64,000 nucleotides of DNA from Sporopachydermia quercuum (GCA_001599295.1 BCGN01000001.1:1426001-1490000); one strand, 5' to 3'; positions 11,303 through 23,400 are shown, counted from the stretch's first letter. Notes: generated by a model not told the origin, from the sequence alone. A program made the numbers and translations.

Positions 11303-12616
11303 ATGAGACAAGTTAAACCATTTTATTTGATTCCAGTTGGTTTCCTTGTCGCTTTTTTATTTGCTAGAACAGTCAACGTAATAATGGGTAATTGCATTGG
11401 AATTCAAGGCGCAGATAATAGCAACGAGAAGATCGATTTGATCAAACAGGGCCAAGTGAACATAGAGGAGAAACTTACTGGGCCTGTAACAGACACTGAT
11501 GCTGTATGGAAGTTTGAAACGGTACTGGGCATGTTTTGGCAGGATGACACTGAGACTGATGACAAAACCTTTGATTACTCCAAAGATTTTGGGCTTATTG
11601 GAGACTGGAAGCAACTGCTGAATAAGCTTCAGCAATTAAATGAATCTTCTGACGAAAATCAACGCTACAAGTTGTTTTTTGTTGCTCGCCATGGCCAAGG
11701 ATATCATAATTTGGCCGTCGAAATATATGGTATGGCAATCAATGTCTGAAAATAATGGAAATAAAAACGAGATACTAACAATTGTTCTTAGGTGAAAGCG
11801 AATGGGATGTAAGTTGTTATTCTTGATATAAACAGTCATTAAACCTTGTGTTAGTGATATTAACTGAATAGCGCTATTGGTCTAAAATTGAAGGCGATGG
11901 GAAAATCATTTGGGTATGTGAATTGCATGCGATTTCCTTTTTCATGTAGATATTATTACTACTTTACTAACCTAGATCTTAGGGACCTGACCCTTTATTA
12001 ACTGATAAAGGTGTTGAACAAGCAAAGTTCAACAACAAAATTTGGAAAGAACAACTCAAGAAAGGAGTAAGTGGAGGGATCCTTTCCCAATTCAGCATCT
12101 CATTCCAGTTTTTTCTCCCTCATGATAATGCCGAACACTAACAATTTTTAGGCTCCTTTACCCGACATATTTTACAGCTCGCCATTCACAAGATCAGCTG
12201 ATACCTTGGTGTACACTTGGAAAGACATTGTCTTGAACACTAAAGAAAGACCAATTGTCGTTGAGAAACTTCGAGAAACAATTGGTGAGCATACTTGCGA
12301 CAAGCGAAACACTCGCACTTTCATTGCTCATAGGTATCCAGATTTCATAATAGAAGATGGATTCACTGAGAATGATGAATTATGGCAAGAAGATTATCGT
12401 GAGACTCGTCAGGAACAAGCAGAAAGAATACAAAAGTTCTTCAATTTTGTTTTTGAGTTGGATCATGATAAGCCATCAAACCATCAAGATTCAGTAATCA
12501 GCATCACAGCACACTCAGGAGTAATCAATGCCGTGTTTGATATTACTGGACATCGGCAGTTTGAAATTGGCCCTGGTGGAATGGTTCCTCTATTGATGAA
12601 GGGCACTAGATTATGA
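11303..12616 (+). CDS. Membrane-anchored histidine phosphatase (Pmu1-like)
   Basis: Five exons (11303-11729, 11792-11808, 11872-11913, 11983-12066, 12152-12616) join in frame to 344 residues. The product belongs to the phosphoglycerate-mutase/histidine phosphatase superfamily. It has the RHG catalytic loop FVARHGQGYHN (His130), the PDPLLTDKG block typical of yeast Pmu1, SSPFTRSADT, and the second histidine in TAHSG. Pmu1 itself is a putative phosphomutase of unclear substrate, so function stays open. Residues about 6-26 form an uninterrupted hydrophobic helix, suggesting a type II membrane anchor or signal. Exon 2 is only 17 nt, encoding most of GESEWD. Introns are 62-85 nt with ACTAAC or TTAAC branch sites close to the acceptor. 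It starts 177 bp past a divergent tRNA-Leu. Confidence 0.85.
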
Positions 12617-12809
12617 TCTAAAATTTACAGTAAGGCATAGCAAGATAGAAACATAAAGTTATATATAATCATTCTAATTCATTAATCTACATACATAATA
12701 CATGCTCAATCGACCGGTATCTAGTCTAATTCTAATATTCGACCCATATACACAGTTTCACTTCTTTTGTTCTTTCACCCGACAACTCTGTTAAAGAAAT
12801 ATTTGACAC

Positions 12810-13610
12810 TTATTTAGAATACACAGGCCTTAAGGCATACATTCTCACAGGATATAACTCCTTTGGCATACCTTTCTGTAAATCTGTGGCTATTAATTTG
12901 AGCCCAGCTTTTTCAAATAAGTCTCTATAAGACTTATCACACCTTGTCAAAGAACTATCTTCAGCATCATAACTATCACTCAAATGTCCATTGTTTTCCT
13001 TCACAATAATCATACCAGTAGGTAGTAATCCTTCAGCGCATCGAATCATGAATGCAACTAAGTTCTCATTATTCAAATGTCCTAAACACCACTGACACCA
13101 AATTATCCAATATTTGCCTTTTTCAGGAACAAAGTCCTGCATACTTATCGTACTAATTCTACCGATTTTACCGTTAGCTTTCAAATCTTTTAAATCTATT
13201 TCTGCTTGATCAATAAAAGACTTAACAGGCTCAACTAAGTCAACTTCATCACAGAACTTTGATAATATATCCTTTGTGACTCTACCAATACCTGCACCCA
13301 TATCACAGCCAATCTTCTTCTGTCCTGGTGGAACTTTCATTCTGGCAGCTAGCTTTCTAATGAAGGTAGATGAGCCCACTACATCTGCTTTCGGTACTGA
13401 TGTGTTTCCATATCCTCCTAAAACACCGTCTACAGTTGCAGGAACACTTTCCCAGTAATTTATTCCTTTCTGGTATTCAATTTGCGCATCAAGCCTACCT
13501 TCAGCTATTTCGATGACTACATCTTTTTTAGCCCCTCTCAATTTTTTACTGTTTGGTTGATCTGACGGTGAAGGAGACTTTGATGCCTCATGCGTGGTTC
13601 CTGTTGTCAT
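12810..13610 (-). CDS. TAE1: N-terminal X-Pro-Lys methyltransferase Tae1/NTMT1
   Basis: This SAM-dependent alpha-N-methyltransferase methylates the N-terminus of proteins starting X-Pro-Lys after Met removal; in yeast the targets are ribosomal proteins uL2-type Rpl12 and Rps25. The 266-residue product has the NTM1 signatures YWESVPATVDGVLGGYG, SAM-binding motif I GCDMGAGIGRVTK, motif post-I VDLVEP, WIIWCQWCLGHL and the ENN-containing IVKENNGHL strand. Codons continue upstream in frame to 13673 but only from a GTG, so I chose the first ATG at 13610. The N-terminal 45 residues are Ser/Pro/Lys-rich and poorly conserved; S. cerevisiae Tae1 is about 232 residues. The gene is intronless and converges on the Pmu1-like gene (193 bp apart). 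Confidence 0.93.
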   Translation of the reverse strand: MTTGTTHEASKSPSPSDQPNSKKLRGAKKDVVIEIAEGRLDAQIEYQKGINYWESVPATVDGVLGGYGNTSVPKADVVGSSTFIRKLAARMKVPPGQKKIGCDMGAGIGRVTKDILSKFCDEVDLVEPVKSFIDQAEIDLKDLKANGKIGRISTISMQDFVPEKGKYWIIWCQWCLGHLNNENLVAFMIRCAEGLLPTGMIIVKENNGHLSDSYDAEDSSLTRCDKSYRDLFEKAGLKLIATDLQKGMPKELYPVRMYALRPVYSK

Positions 13611-14815
13611 TATTATACTCCAATTTTTGTCCTGAATCCTACCAAAAATAACTCCCTTTGATTTACCCCACACAGTTCCAAATGTCTGGATAGCACTATG
13701 CTACAATCTTTTCTCGTACCTTTTTTGCTAAACCTTTATCTACCAAAAACATATTTTATCACACATAGTAGATAGATTTTTTCTCAGACAGATGAACAAA
13801 GCATAAAATTTTCATGATAGGAATCAACAGAACTCTTCCGATTATCTAATCAGTAATAAGTTGTCCTGCATGTCCAGATGACAATCCCGATGACAGTTGT
13901 CGTTTCACGTGACCTTCATCTACTTTGTCACACAAGTCTCAATTACGTGTTCACTAAACTAACCGAAATAGTACTCAGTTAGGGAAGAAGTTCCACCCCA
14001 ATATGAACAATGGTACTAATATTAACAACCGCGAGGAACATATTTATCGTCACTAGTGCTTTAACAGAGTAATAATAAATCAGATCAGAGTTGAAAACCA
14101 GCCAAATTCAATAAATAAAAGACCAGTAGCGAAAGTTCTTCTAGCTTGACATTGTTACCAGTCAATTCGCATATTCTAGCTGTTCAGCTTTCAGCTATCA
14201 ATTAACTTTGATAGGGAAATTGCAACTGTGAACTTTAAATCTCGGACTGAAAAATTCATGATTTGGGCGAAATGGCAGGTAGGGACGACGGAGTGGAGAG
14301 TTATCGATCATGAGTAGCTTAGATGTAGTTAGGTTTGAGCTATTGTAGTATAATAAGGAAGCAATATATAATGGAACAGCTGCCATTCGATTGAGATTTG
14401 TTAGTAGGGAACATCAGTGGTTTCATTAGTTGTGATTGCTAGAGAGAACTAGTATATATAGTTGAGAATAAGTTGTGGAATTGTTGACGGGATTGAAAAT
14501 AAACAATAATCGGGAAAATGAGTAGCTGTAAGTGTTGATGGTATTGTAAGAACGAGAAAAAAAGAGTGTCAGAAAATGTAACAGGAGGCCAATTTTGATA
14601 GTTTGAAGAATTGGTTAATCGTTAGCATTTGATCATCTGAGAGTTTTTGTTTTGAATAGATGGAAATGGAAGCGGTGTGTAGCAGATCGAACTGTGAAGT
14701 TAGAACTATGCATTCATGATGGAATAGTGTTTCTGCTCACGATTTCAGAATCTCAAAATCATATTAGTATTCAGACGTTGAATACGAATACTGTTTTATA
14801 CGAGAGACTAACAGA
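13611..14815. promoter_or_regulatory. TAE1-SSH1 divergent upstream region
   Basis: This 1.2-kb interval separates two divergent genes. It holds a TCACGTGA octamer at 13905-13912 (Cbf1/bHLH-type E-box CACGTG at 13906-13911), preceded by two GATGACA heptamers at 13878-13884 and 13889-13895. A 62-codon ORF at 14198-14386 has no support. Confidence 0.5.
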
Positions 14816-16481
14816 ATGTCAATAGTCCGTTTATTAGACTTGGTAAAGTCATTTTTACCGCTATTACCAGAGATTGAGACTCCTTATCAAAAGGTATGAT
14901 TGAACTGCTTTGCAAAAGAAAGCGGAAACTTATTGGACAAATCAATAAAATTTGATACAGGATAAAAATGGTGCTAACTCTAATGTTTTAGGTAACTTTT
15001 GATGACAAGGTTCTCTATACTATGGGAGCGGCATTCTTTTTCTTTATCTCCCAAATTCCGTAAGTATTTTGTTATTACGACTACCATGGAAGAGTTGATA
15101 GTTCAAAGTCTATTTCGGTTTTGTTATCAACAAAAACATAACAAAAAATGCTCAAGGCTTACTAACGTATTGATAAATCAGTATTTTTGGAGTCAAAGCA
15201 GTTGCTGATCCTTATAGTTTCTTGAGACCTATTTTTGCAACTGGCCCAAGCGGTTCATTACTTGAGTTTGGAGTTGCTCCAATTGTATCTGCTGGATTCT
15301 TATTTCAATTATTGGCAGGCTTGCAGTTAATTGATGTAAATTTTGACATTAGGACCGACCGTGAGCTTTTCCAATCTGCTCAAAAGCTTTTTGCTCTCTT
15401 TATTACTTTTTTTAGTTCGTTGGCTTTAGTTTTCGGAGGTTATTATGGTGATGTTTCTGAATTAGGCACTACCCAAGTTGCCTTGACTGTTCTTCAACTT
15501 TTCGTGACAGGATTTCTCCTTATTTTAGTTGCTGAAATTTTAGACAAAGGATACGGATTTGGCTCTGGTGCTTTCACTTTCATTGGACTGAACGTTAGTG
15601 AAAAATTCATTTCCAACACTCTATCAATCCAGTCAGTTAAGATCATTGGCCGTGAAGAGTTCGTTGGAGCTATTCCTGCTCTATTCAGTTTGATTAGAAA
15701 TAGATCTTCCTTTGCTGGAGCTATTCTTGAAGCATTCACAAGAACTTATGCACCAAACTTGTTCTTGCTTTATGTTTCAATTGGTATTTTGTCTCTTACT
15801 ATCTTCTATCAAAGTTATAGATATGACATATCTTTAAGATCAACCAAGGTCAGAACAACATCAACAACTTACCCAGTTCGCCTTTTCTACACTGGTGCTT
15901 TACCATTGTTGAGTTATGCTGCTGTTATTTTCAACTTGCTGATTGTCTCATATATTTTATATGCTTTGTTCCCCACGAATGCATTAGTTAGACTCTTGGG
16001 AGTATGGTCAATTAATCCTACAACTTCAACTTCAGAGATTACATCTGGCCTTTTATACTACATTTTACCTACGAAGGGTATCTTTGATGCCTTATTCCAT
16101 CCTATCAAGGCTGTCTTATATTCTCTTGTATTCCTCTACATTTCTGCTCTTTTTGCATCTATTTGGGTGGAAATTTCTGGTGCTGCGCCAAAGGATATGG
16201 CCAAGACTTTCAAAGAACAAGGTGTTGTTGTAGCTGGTCATAGAGATACTGCTATCACCAAAGAGCTGAAGAAAATCATTCCTCCTGCTGCTACCACTGG
16301 TGCTCTAGTATCTGCTGGTATTGCCATTGCTGCCGATCTTATTTTTGGAACTGATGGTATGGGAATTGCTCTGGTATCATCTGTTGGTATTATCTTTTAC
16401 TTTATGGAAGTTTTCGCTCAAGAGTCCCAAAATGGTAACATTAATGGTGAATTTGCTAGATTTTTAGGGGGAAGTGCTTAA
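14816..16481 (+). CDS. SSH1: Sec61-like translocon subunit Ssh1
   Basis: This is a SecY/Sec61-alpha family channel of the ER membrane. Exons 14816-14893, 14992-15059 and 15182-16481 give 481 residues. It matches the Ssh1 paralogue better than Sec61: the start MSIVRLLDLVKSFLPLLPEIE, then FDDKVLYT, LLEFGVAPIVSAG, FQLLAGLQLIDVNF, DRELFQSAQKLFA and the C-terminal FMEVFAQE region follow Ssh1 as I recall it, whereas the Sec61 C-terminus is not seen. By family knowledge Ssh1 forms an alternative translocon with Sbh2 and Sss1 that favours co-translational import. About ten membrane helices are present, with ISGAAPKDMAKTFKEQG and the basic ITKELKKIIP loop before the last helices. Both introns have CTAAC branch sites 15-20 nt from the acceptor. 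Confidence 0.9.
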
Positions 16482-16775
16482 GCAATTTGGTCTAAACAGA
16501 ACTTATATTGTACAGTATATATTCAGGTTTTATTCTCTTTGCATATCACAGATTTCAACTTCACTCTTGATGATTTATCCTCAATACAAAACGCCTGATT
16601 TCTTACCATTTTGAAACAGTGCGTGAGTTTTTTTCCTTCAATTAACAGCATTTGTTTCGTTTTCAATTACAAATATTGTCCATTTTCTGGAAGTTGAATA
16701 AAAGAAATACCAAAATTCATATAATATTAATTATCATTATAACTTTAAAATATATATAACTAATAACACACTATT
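16482..16775. other. SSH1-SPC105 convergent 3' region
   Basis: These 294 bp between two convergent stop codons are AT-rich, with TATATA-type elements that could serve as yeast 3'-end formation signals for both transcripts. Nothing else was seen. Confidence 0.5.
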
Positions 16776-19700
16776 TTACATTTGAACACTTAGATTTGTT
16801 CTTCTCTCAAATATTCTGTAGATTTCTTGAGACTGGAACTCATCTGTATCTCCATGAAGAATGTTTACTTTATACTTCTTCAATAGGTCTTCAACATTAT
16901 TGGAAAAAATATCATGGAAAGCAAATTCAAAATCAATGTTAGCTTTAAATTTGATACCTGTCAGAGAGACTAGTTTGTATGAAATTTTCAGTTTGTCATT
17001 TGTCGAATGAACTTTCATAGGAAAGAACAAACCTAAGTCAGTGAATCTCTTGTTCAACAACAGCACAGCATCCCATTTGTTTTTTACTTCTTCCCATTCA
17101 AAATCATGACTATCGCTTTTTTTGAGTTGCTCCTCTTTCATGAAATTTAAAACAAGATTAACTATACTTTGATTACCAAGGTACAGCACATCTTGTAATT
17201 GTATGGCTCCTTCAATGATGGTAAAGAATAACTGCAAGCCCTTATAATCGATCTGCAATACATTATTATTGTTACAACTGATCGATTGACAATGAGACAA
17301 ACACTCCATCCAGTTAAACTTCTTTCGCAAGTCATTGATCTCCTTAGAATTGAATATCTTATTATCTTCATAAACAGCTTTACTTTCACTAATGCTTTCA
17401 TTCAACTTTTTTATTTCACATTTTAATGATTCATTACTTTCTATGAGAAATTTGATGTTATTGTCAGAATCATTCTTTTCTGAAATCATCTTCTGCACAG
17501 CTTGGCGTAAATCAACTAATTCTTCTCTTTGGTGGTTCAATTGCTCATTATCGCACTTCGCAAATTCACATTTTCTCTTTCTTAGCCTCTCAAGAGTATC
17601 CTTGACTCTTTGATGCTTCAATACTAGAGATTCATGTTCCTTTCTAGATTTAGATAATTCCTCTTCCAAGACTTCCTCATCTTCGTTCAGCTTCTTCAAG
17701 TTCTTCTCACATTCTAAACTGACCCCATTCACCAATTGACTTTTCCAATTATACCATACTGTTTTTGATTGTTGTCGAGCATATGATTTGATAAGTTTGA
17801 ATTGGGTATCCATGTGCCTTTGTACTTCAGGAGATGCTTGGAAGTATTCTTTTATCAGCGTTGGGTTTTCCTCCAGGACTTCTACTTCTAACTGGTTAAA
17901 CTGATCACGGCCTTGCTTCATGTTTTCTATCAGTTCTTTACAACCAAAATCAAACATATCGGCGTTGCTTAGTTTGATGGCCGCAGTAACATATTCTACC
18001 ACTTTGATTTCCTCTTCAGTGGTAAAACTTGATGCTGACATTTCTGGTCTTTTCTCGTGTACAGCTAGATCATCAAAGAATTCCACTTGGATTGCATCAA
18101 GGAATTGTTTCAGGCTAACATTGACATAATCTGACGGTTGAGGTTCATTAGTAGGTTTGGTTCTAGTCAATTGTAACGACAGTGTTGATAACTGCGGTTG
18201 GGCTAAGCCAATTCCTTGCTGGATTGTTGCTTTCCTTTGTGCAGATCTTAATGGTGTAAAAGCAGAAATAAACCCTTCTGACAAAGAGAATTTAGGAGTA
18301 TCAAAGGATATTGATGTTGATTTTGGTTTCGTACCTTTAATAGGTGTTAACATCCCAATTTTTTCTTTTAATGAGTCAGCCATATCATTGATAGTTGAAT
18401 ATTTGATTTTTCTCGCAGTTCTATCAACCGATTTAGTACCCTTTGGTGTTGTAAAATTAACATTTGTTGAACTATTGCCAAACACTGGTGATGACATACT
18501 ATGTATTCGCATCTGGGTAGAATATGAACTACCGTTTATTTCATTATTTGTCTCTGTTTCAGAATGTTTACGCTTCTTAGAAGGGGGAGTTTGCGCTGAT
18601 AATGACCTAAGCTCCATAAGAGGTTTCCGTAGTGGTGAGTTGTTCAAGATGGTATTCTTCACAGGTGAACCTAGTGATTTCCTTCCAATGGAAGCTTTCG
18701 GCTTCAGTGGAGAAAGACTCATTGAAGGTTTCATCATAGCAGAAGAGACGGCATTGTTTCCACTTACTAGGCTATTTACTTTGTCTCTTGGTATCGATGG
18801 TATCGTATTTGGTATTACTGTCATATCCATATCAGATGTGTCAGAGTTATTATCATCAGAAGGAGGAGCAAATATAATCCCACCAGTGGGCTTCGTCATA
18901 TCCATTGTCATATCCATATTCGTATCATCATCAGCTTCCTCATTTTGACTAGGGTAAAGAATGTTTTTATAGCTATTATTGCTATTGAGATTGACAAAAA
19001 GATAGTTGCCGCCAGAGTTAATGCTCTGATTAATTGTCCCCAAGGCTTGAGTCATATCCATCTCTTCTTCAAACACATTCGCCACATCTTCGTTATTGTT
19101 GTCATTCGTTACTTCATTTAACATTCTAGAACTCAAGATAGACCCAACATCTTTTGTCATTTCCATTGTGTTTCTATCCTCATCAGACTCATGATCGGAC
19201 AATCTTGACTCGTTCTGATTACCTGTGAAAATTTGTGTTAAACTCATATCTTCGCCATCCGATAATACATTCGATCGGCTGTCTTCATTTGATCCTTCTG
19301 TTCTGGTAAGTTCCATATCAATTGTTTCATTATCCTGACCATTGATGGTAGGAATAACATCAGTAAACTCCATCGTTTCTCCTTCGTCACTTTCCATATG
19401 TTCTAGCTCAGGTTTCAGCGTTTGTTGAGATAACTCATTTTCCACCTCTTCATCCATTTCCATATCGCTGCTATCTTCCAAAACTTCTGTCCCGAAATCT
19501 GGTTGAAAATCTTTGAAATGATTGGGTGAAGGAGGTTTGGCTACTGCTGGTTGGTCTGAGAAAATATTTACCGCTGGACCAAAAGAGATGGTTTCTCTTC
19601 TCCTGGGTTCTCTTTCAGTTAGTTGAGGAGCTATTTCTGTAACAATGGTGTGCAATGTTGCTTCAGGAGCAAAAGAAACCCTTCTTCTATTAGCTTTCTT

Positions 19701-19889
19701 TTGTTCCCCATCTTGATCTCTCAAAGGAACCTGAATGGCTCCTATAACTGTATGATTTTCATCATATCTGTTATACCCTTTGAGAATCCCACGAGTAGCT
19801 AGAGAGTGTCTATGTCTTGGTTTGCTCTTCTGGAATACAGTTATGGCTTGAGGTGCCGTATTTTCTTTTTCAATTTCAAACGCAACCAT
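16776..19889 (-). CDS. SPC105: Kinetochore scaffold Spc105/KNL1
   Basis: This is the outer-kinetochore KMN-network scaffold that recruits PP1 and, through phosphorylated MELT repeats, Bub1-Bub3 for the spindle checkpoint. The 1037-residue product has two PP1 docking motifs near the N-terminus: a SILK-type GILK (34-37) and RVSF (70-73). A MELT array follows: MEFT 173, MELT 192, MSLT 215, MEMT 242, MDMT 277, a doublet MDMT 325/329, and MDMT 354. A basic, Ser/Pro-rich segment spans about 385-620, then coiled coil (about 740-870), then the Spc7/KNL1 C-terminal RWD-like region that binds Mis12 complex. It is intronless, slightly longer than S. cerevisiae Spc105 (about 917), and diverges from RTT10. 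Its ATG is the first in frame. Confidence 0.95.
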   Translation of the reverse strand: MVAFEIEKENTAPQAITVFQKSKPRHRHSLATRGILKGYNRYDENHTVIGAIQVPLRDQDGEQKKANRRRVSFAPEATLHTIVTEIAPQLTEREPRRRETISFGPAVNIFSDQPAVAKPPSPNHFKDFQPDFGTEVLEDSSDMEMDEEVENELSQQTLKPELEHMESDEGETMEFTDVIPTINGQDNETIDMELTRTEGSNEDSRSNVLSDGEDMSLTQIFTGNQNESRLSDHESDEDRNTMEMTKDVGSILSSRMLNEVTNDNNNEDVANVFEEEMDMTQALGTINQSINSGGNYLFVNLNSNNSYKNILYPSQNEEADDDTNMDMTMDMTKPTGGIIFAPPSDDNNSDTSDMDMTVIPNTIPSIPRDKVNSLVSGNNAVSSAMMKPSMSLSPLKPKASIGRKSLGSPVKNTILNNSPLRKPLMELRSLSAQTPPSKKRKHSETETNNEINGSSYSTQMRIHSMSSPVFGNSSTNVNFTTPKGTKSVDRTARKIKYSTINDMADSLKEKIGMLTPIKGTKPKSTSISFDTPKFSLSEGFISAFTPLRSAQRKATIQQGIGLAQPQLSTLSLQLTRTKPTNEPQPSDYVNVSLKQFLDAIQVEFFDDLAVHEKRPEMSASSFTTEEEIKVVEYVTAAIKLSNADMFDFGCKELIENMKQGRDQFNQLEVEVLEENPTLIKEYFQASPEVQRHMDTQFKLIKSYARQQSKTVWYNWKSQLVNGVSLECEKNLKKLNEDEEVLEEELSKSRKEHESLVLKHQRVKDTLERLRKRKCEFAKCDNEQLNHQREELVDLRQAVQKMISEKNDSDNNIKFLIESNESLKCEIKKLNESISESKAVYEDNKIFNSKEINDLRKKFNWMECLSHCQSISCNNNNVLQIDYKGLQLFFTIIEGAIQLQDVLYLGNQSIVNLVLNFMKEEQLKKSDSHDFEWEEVKNKWDAVLLLNKRFTDLGLFFPMKVHSTNDKLKISYKLVSLTGIKFKANIDFEFAFHDIFSNNVEDLLKKYKVNILHGDTDEFQSQEIYRIFERRTNLSVQM

Positions 19890-20406
19890 CTTGATAAGCC
19901 CGTATTATTCTATTCCTACACGGAAAAAATCGTCTTTCAGCAAGTTACCAGATATCGTTTAGTAAATTTTATGTTGTACTTATAGCAGTAGTATTTTCCC
20001 TTTGTAATGGCTTAAATGATACTTTCTAGCTCCTATCAACGGTGGTACATGATATTGGTATGTCATATATCATATATTCCAAGCAATATAAACAACTAAT
20101 CAAAAGCATCAACGACCCTTCACAACACAATAACCTTCTAATGAAGTACTTGATGAAAAACTATCAAAGATTGACACAATTGATGATTATGCTACCGCGC
20201 AGATGATTCTATTTCCTGAAAAAAGAGAAAGATAAACATGCTTTAATCGGAAAATGTTGTCATAGCAACTGCAGAGATCCTTATCTTTCTCAGTATGATG
20301 ATATAATCATAAATCATAAGATGAGATCTAAAGTGCCATTTTTGAAATACAGTTTCCACGCTAGTGAATTTTGATCTTTATAAATTTTTCTCTTTATACG
20401 ATTGAT
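19890..20406. promoter_or_regulatory. SPC105-RTT10 divergent promoter
   Basis: A 517-bp divergent intergenic region. No ACGCGT (MCB) site was found despite the cell-cycle role of SPC105. In-frame non-ATG codons extend the RTT10 reading frame upstream to 20371, but its first ATG is at 20407. Confidence 0.5.
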
Positions 20407-23400
20407 ATGAATATTGAGAATACTTTATATAAGAATACCGGTCGCCACTGCAGAATCCAGGCTACTGTATTGTTGGAAGACCACTGCGAGAAAATGAAGT
20501 ATTTGGAGCATCTTGGACCTGTGACTGCTCTAAAGTTTGTTCCTCGTAGTTCTGGGCTTGAGGATCTCTTAGTGGTAGGTCAAGGGAATCAACTGAAGGT
20601 GTTTAGTTGGAGGTCGGGTATTCTATTAAATGTTTTAGATGTTTTCAAAAGAAACAAAATACACGGAATTGAAATTGGTATGTTCTAGTTGTGAATTTGG
20701 CGGATTTACTATTAAATTTGATAGATCAATATGGAGTAAAGTAGTATAAGTACAGGTGAGATGAACAATCTATTTAATTGCTAACCAAACGTACAGGAAA
20801 TGGAGTTATTGCATGCTGGGGAGGTAGATCTTTGGCTTTTATGTCACTGGCAGGGCTATTAGAAACTGGACAGAAATTTGTCGATAAAGAACTAGCTTGT
20901 AATGATTGGATCATCGCATTCTCCTTCGGTACTACTGATAGTTCTGGATATATACTCAATGGCCATAATGTGGTTATTATATTAGATATAAGAATCAGTG
21001 AGAACGGAGAAATTGAGGGAATAGTTAAAAACGTGAAGCACTGCGGAGAGAAAAGTATTTTATACTCAGGAACGATCCGTGTGCTGAAAGATACTGGCAA
21101 AGTGCTCATTGGAGCAGGAACAGTCATCAGTGGGGCCATTGTATGGGATTTAGACTCAGAACACCTATGCAGATTTCAAGGACATGAAGGGTCAATTTTC
21201 AACGTTTATATCTCTCGCGATGGTACTAGAATACTTAGTTGTTCGGATGATAGATCTATCAGGCTTTGGAACTGTGAACAGAACTCTTCTACTCAAGGGG
21301 AATGCATAGCTGTCGGTTGGGGTCATACAGCAAGAATTTGGGACTTGGAATTCATCGGAGACTCTTGTGATACATTTGTTAGTGTTTCCGAAGATGCAAC
21401 AGCTAAAGTTTGGAAATACAATGCTCAAGAATCTGGAAAGTTATGCATTGAAACTTCCTATAATGCGCATTTAGGTAAAAACAGTTGGGCGGCTGCCGTA
21501 AATGAATACTCGTTAATATTAGCAACCGGTGGTCAAGATGGGAGAGTTTGTTTATTTGATCTAGAAACAGCCAAGCTTAATGATAAGGCATTAGATAAAA
21601 GACAATGGAGTCTAGCAGGTTTATTCTCTAGGCTAGGACTTACAGCAGTCAAAGATGAACGGTTTAAGCAGTTTTCACGTTTTGGTGATTCAAAACTCAT
21701 TGTGACCTCTTCTATGGGAAAAGTGTTACTATTGGATATACCCTCGTTAACCTGGAAATATTTATTTACAGATGACTCCCTAAGCAACCTTTCAATTGTC
21801 AAAGGTTGGAAACATGTAAGCTATGGTTGTATCGGTAACAGAGAAGGTGATGTGTTTGTTTATAAATGTTCAGATCAGAACAACGATTTAATATTGCACC
21901 AGAAGATTGAAAATGGTGTTTATTTTAAGGGTAAATTGTCTGATATCTTTTTAACAGATACTGATTCCAAGCTATTCTTGCTTTGCGAAACCCAAAATCC
22001 GAAGGATCCTTTTGTTCTTCAGAGTTTTACGATAGATAATAAAGGAGACATAATACATAGTGAAGGTTTAGTTACGGAAACTCTTGGTGCGCCTGTTTCT
22101 TTTCTTGCAACGTCAGTGTCATACTCCAAAGAGTTCAACCTTCTTATTTTAGGTTCAAGATTTGGCGCTATTGCTATTTACAATTGGGGTGGTGCACATC
22201 AAAAGTCTGTTGACTATACAGCCTGCTGGCGCCAAATAATGGCTGAAGATACTGTAACTAGCATAAGCATTGTTGACAGTGATACCAACAAAGGTCATTT
22301 AATTTTATTGATATCGGGAAGAAACGGCACCTATCTGTACGCTAGACTTACTGTAAATCAGAATGCTACCGGTGGTTCGCGAGACACCAAGGAAGGAAGA
22401 GCAGGAGATGTTATTCATACGTTCAAGCTAGATATCATCCATGATAATAAGATCCAAAGAGGATTTTTAGAAGGTGCCAGAACAATCAACAAAGAATTAG
22501 TTCTTTATGGATTCAAGTCCGACTCCTTTTTCATTTATAATGAATCCAAGAACCACGAAGAGTTATTACAGGTATGTGGAGGGTCGCATAGAAGCTGGGA
22601 ACTCGTATTTGATGAAACAAGCTCTGAAACATTATCGTATCAATTAGTATTCATCAAAGCTGGTTGTATATACGTTTTTGACTCTAAATCTATTTCACCT
22701 AAGTTTTCCAAATCAACAATCCAGACTCATTCGCATGGTAGAGAATTAAGGTCAATTGCTATGGCTGGAAGACGTGAGACTGACAGTAAAGGTTCCTACC
22801 GTCTTTTTGCAACTGGTGCAGAAGACACTTGTATTAACCTTGGTAAGGTTTATGAAGATGGAAGTGTAATGAACCTGTGGTCTATGAGGAAGCATGTCTC
22901 TGGATTACAACAAATCAAATGGGCAGATGTACTTTTTCCACCGGAAGATTTCGATGACATATACTTGATTTCCAGTAGTGCAAGAGAAGAATTATTCATC
23001 TGGAAAATCACTAGAACAAGAACAAACCATTTTATAGCATTTGTTGGTGAACTTCCTGTTGGAAGTGTTAATCCGGACTTGCGGGTAATGAGTTTTGATT
23101 CAATCGAATATATAGAAGACAATACTGGAGTCAAATGTTTATTACTTCTCACAGTGTATTCAGATTCTACTATTAAAATATGGTCTTTCAATAAGCTAAC
23201 ATGTGTGACAAAACTTCTAATCAGAGGACGCTACAAGACGTGCTGTTTGCTCAATACATCCTTTATAAGAGTTGATGAAAAACCTAGAAAAACTATTGGC
23301 TTCATAACAGGTGCTACTGATGGTCATTTGGCTATGTGGGATGTAGGGAGCTTGGACCAAATAATAAATGAGGAATTAGACGAAGGTCGAGACTTACCTG

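Noticed and set aside
12810-13673. Longer TAE1 frame beginning at 13673
   Set aside because: The upstream start is GTG; the first ATG is 13610. The same reasoning shortened NAT4, EPL1, MNN9, RER1, SCH9 and the CCCH gene.
14816-16481. First labelled as SEC61
   Set aside because: N-terminal and internal blocks and the C-terminus fit the Ssh1 paralogue better.
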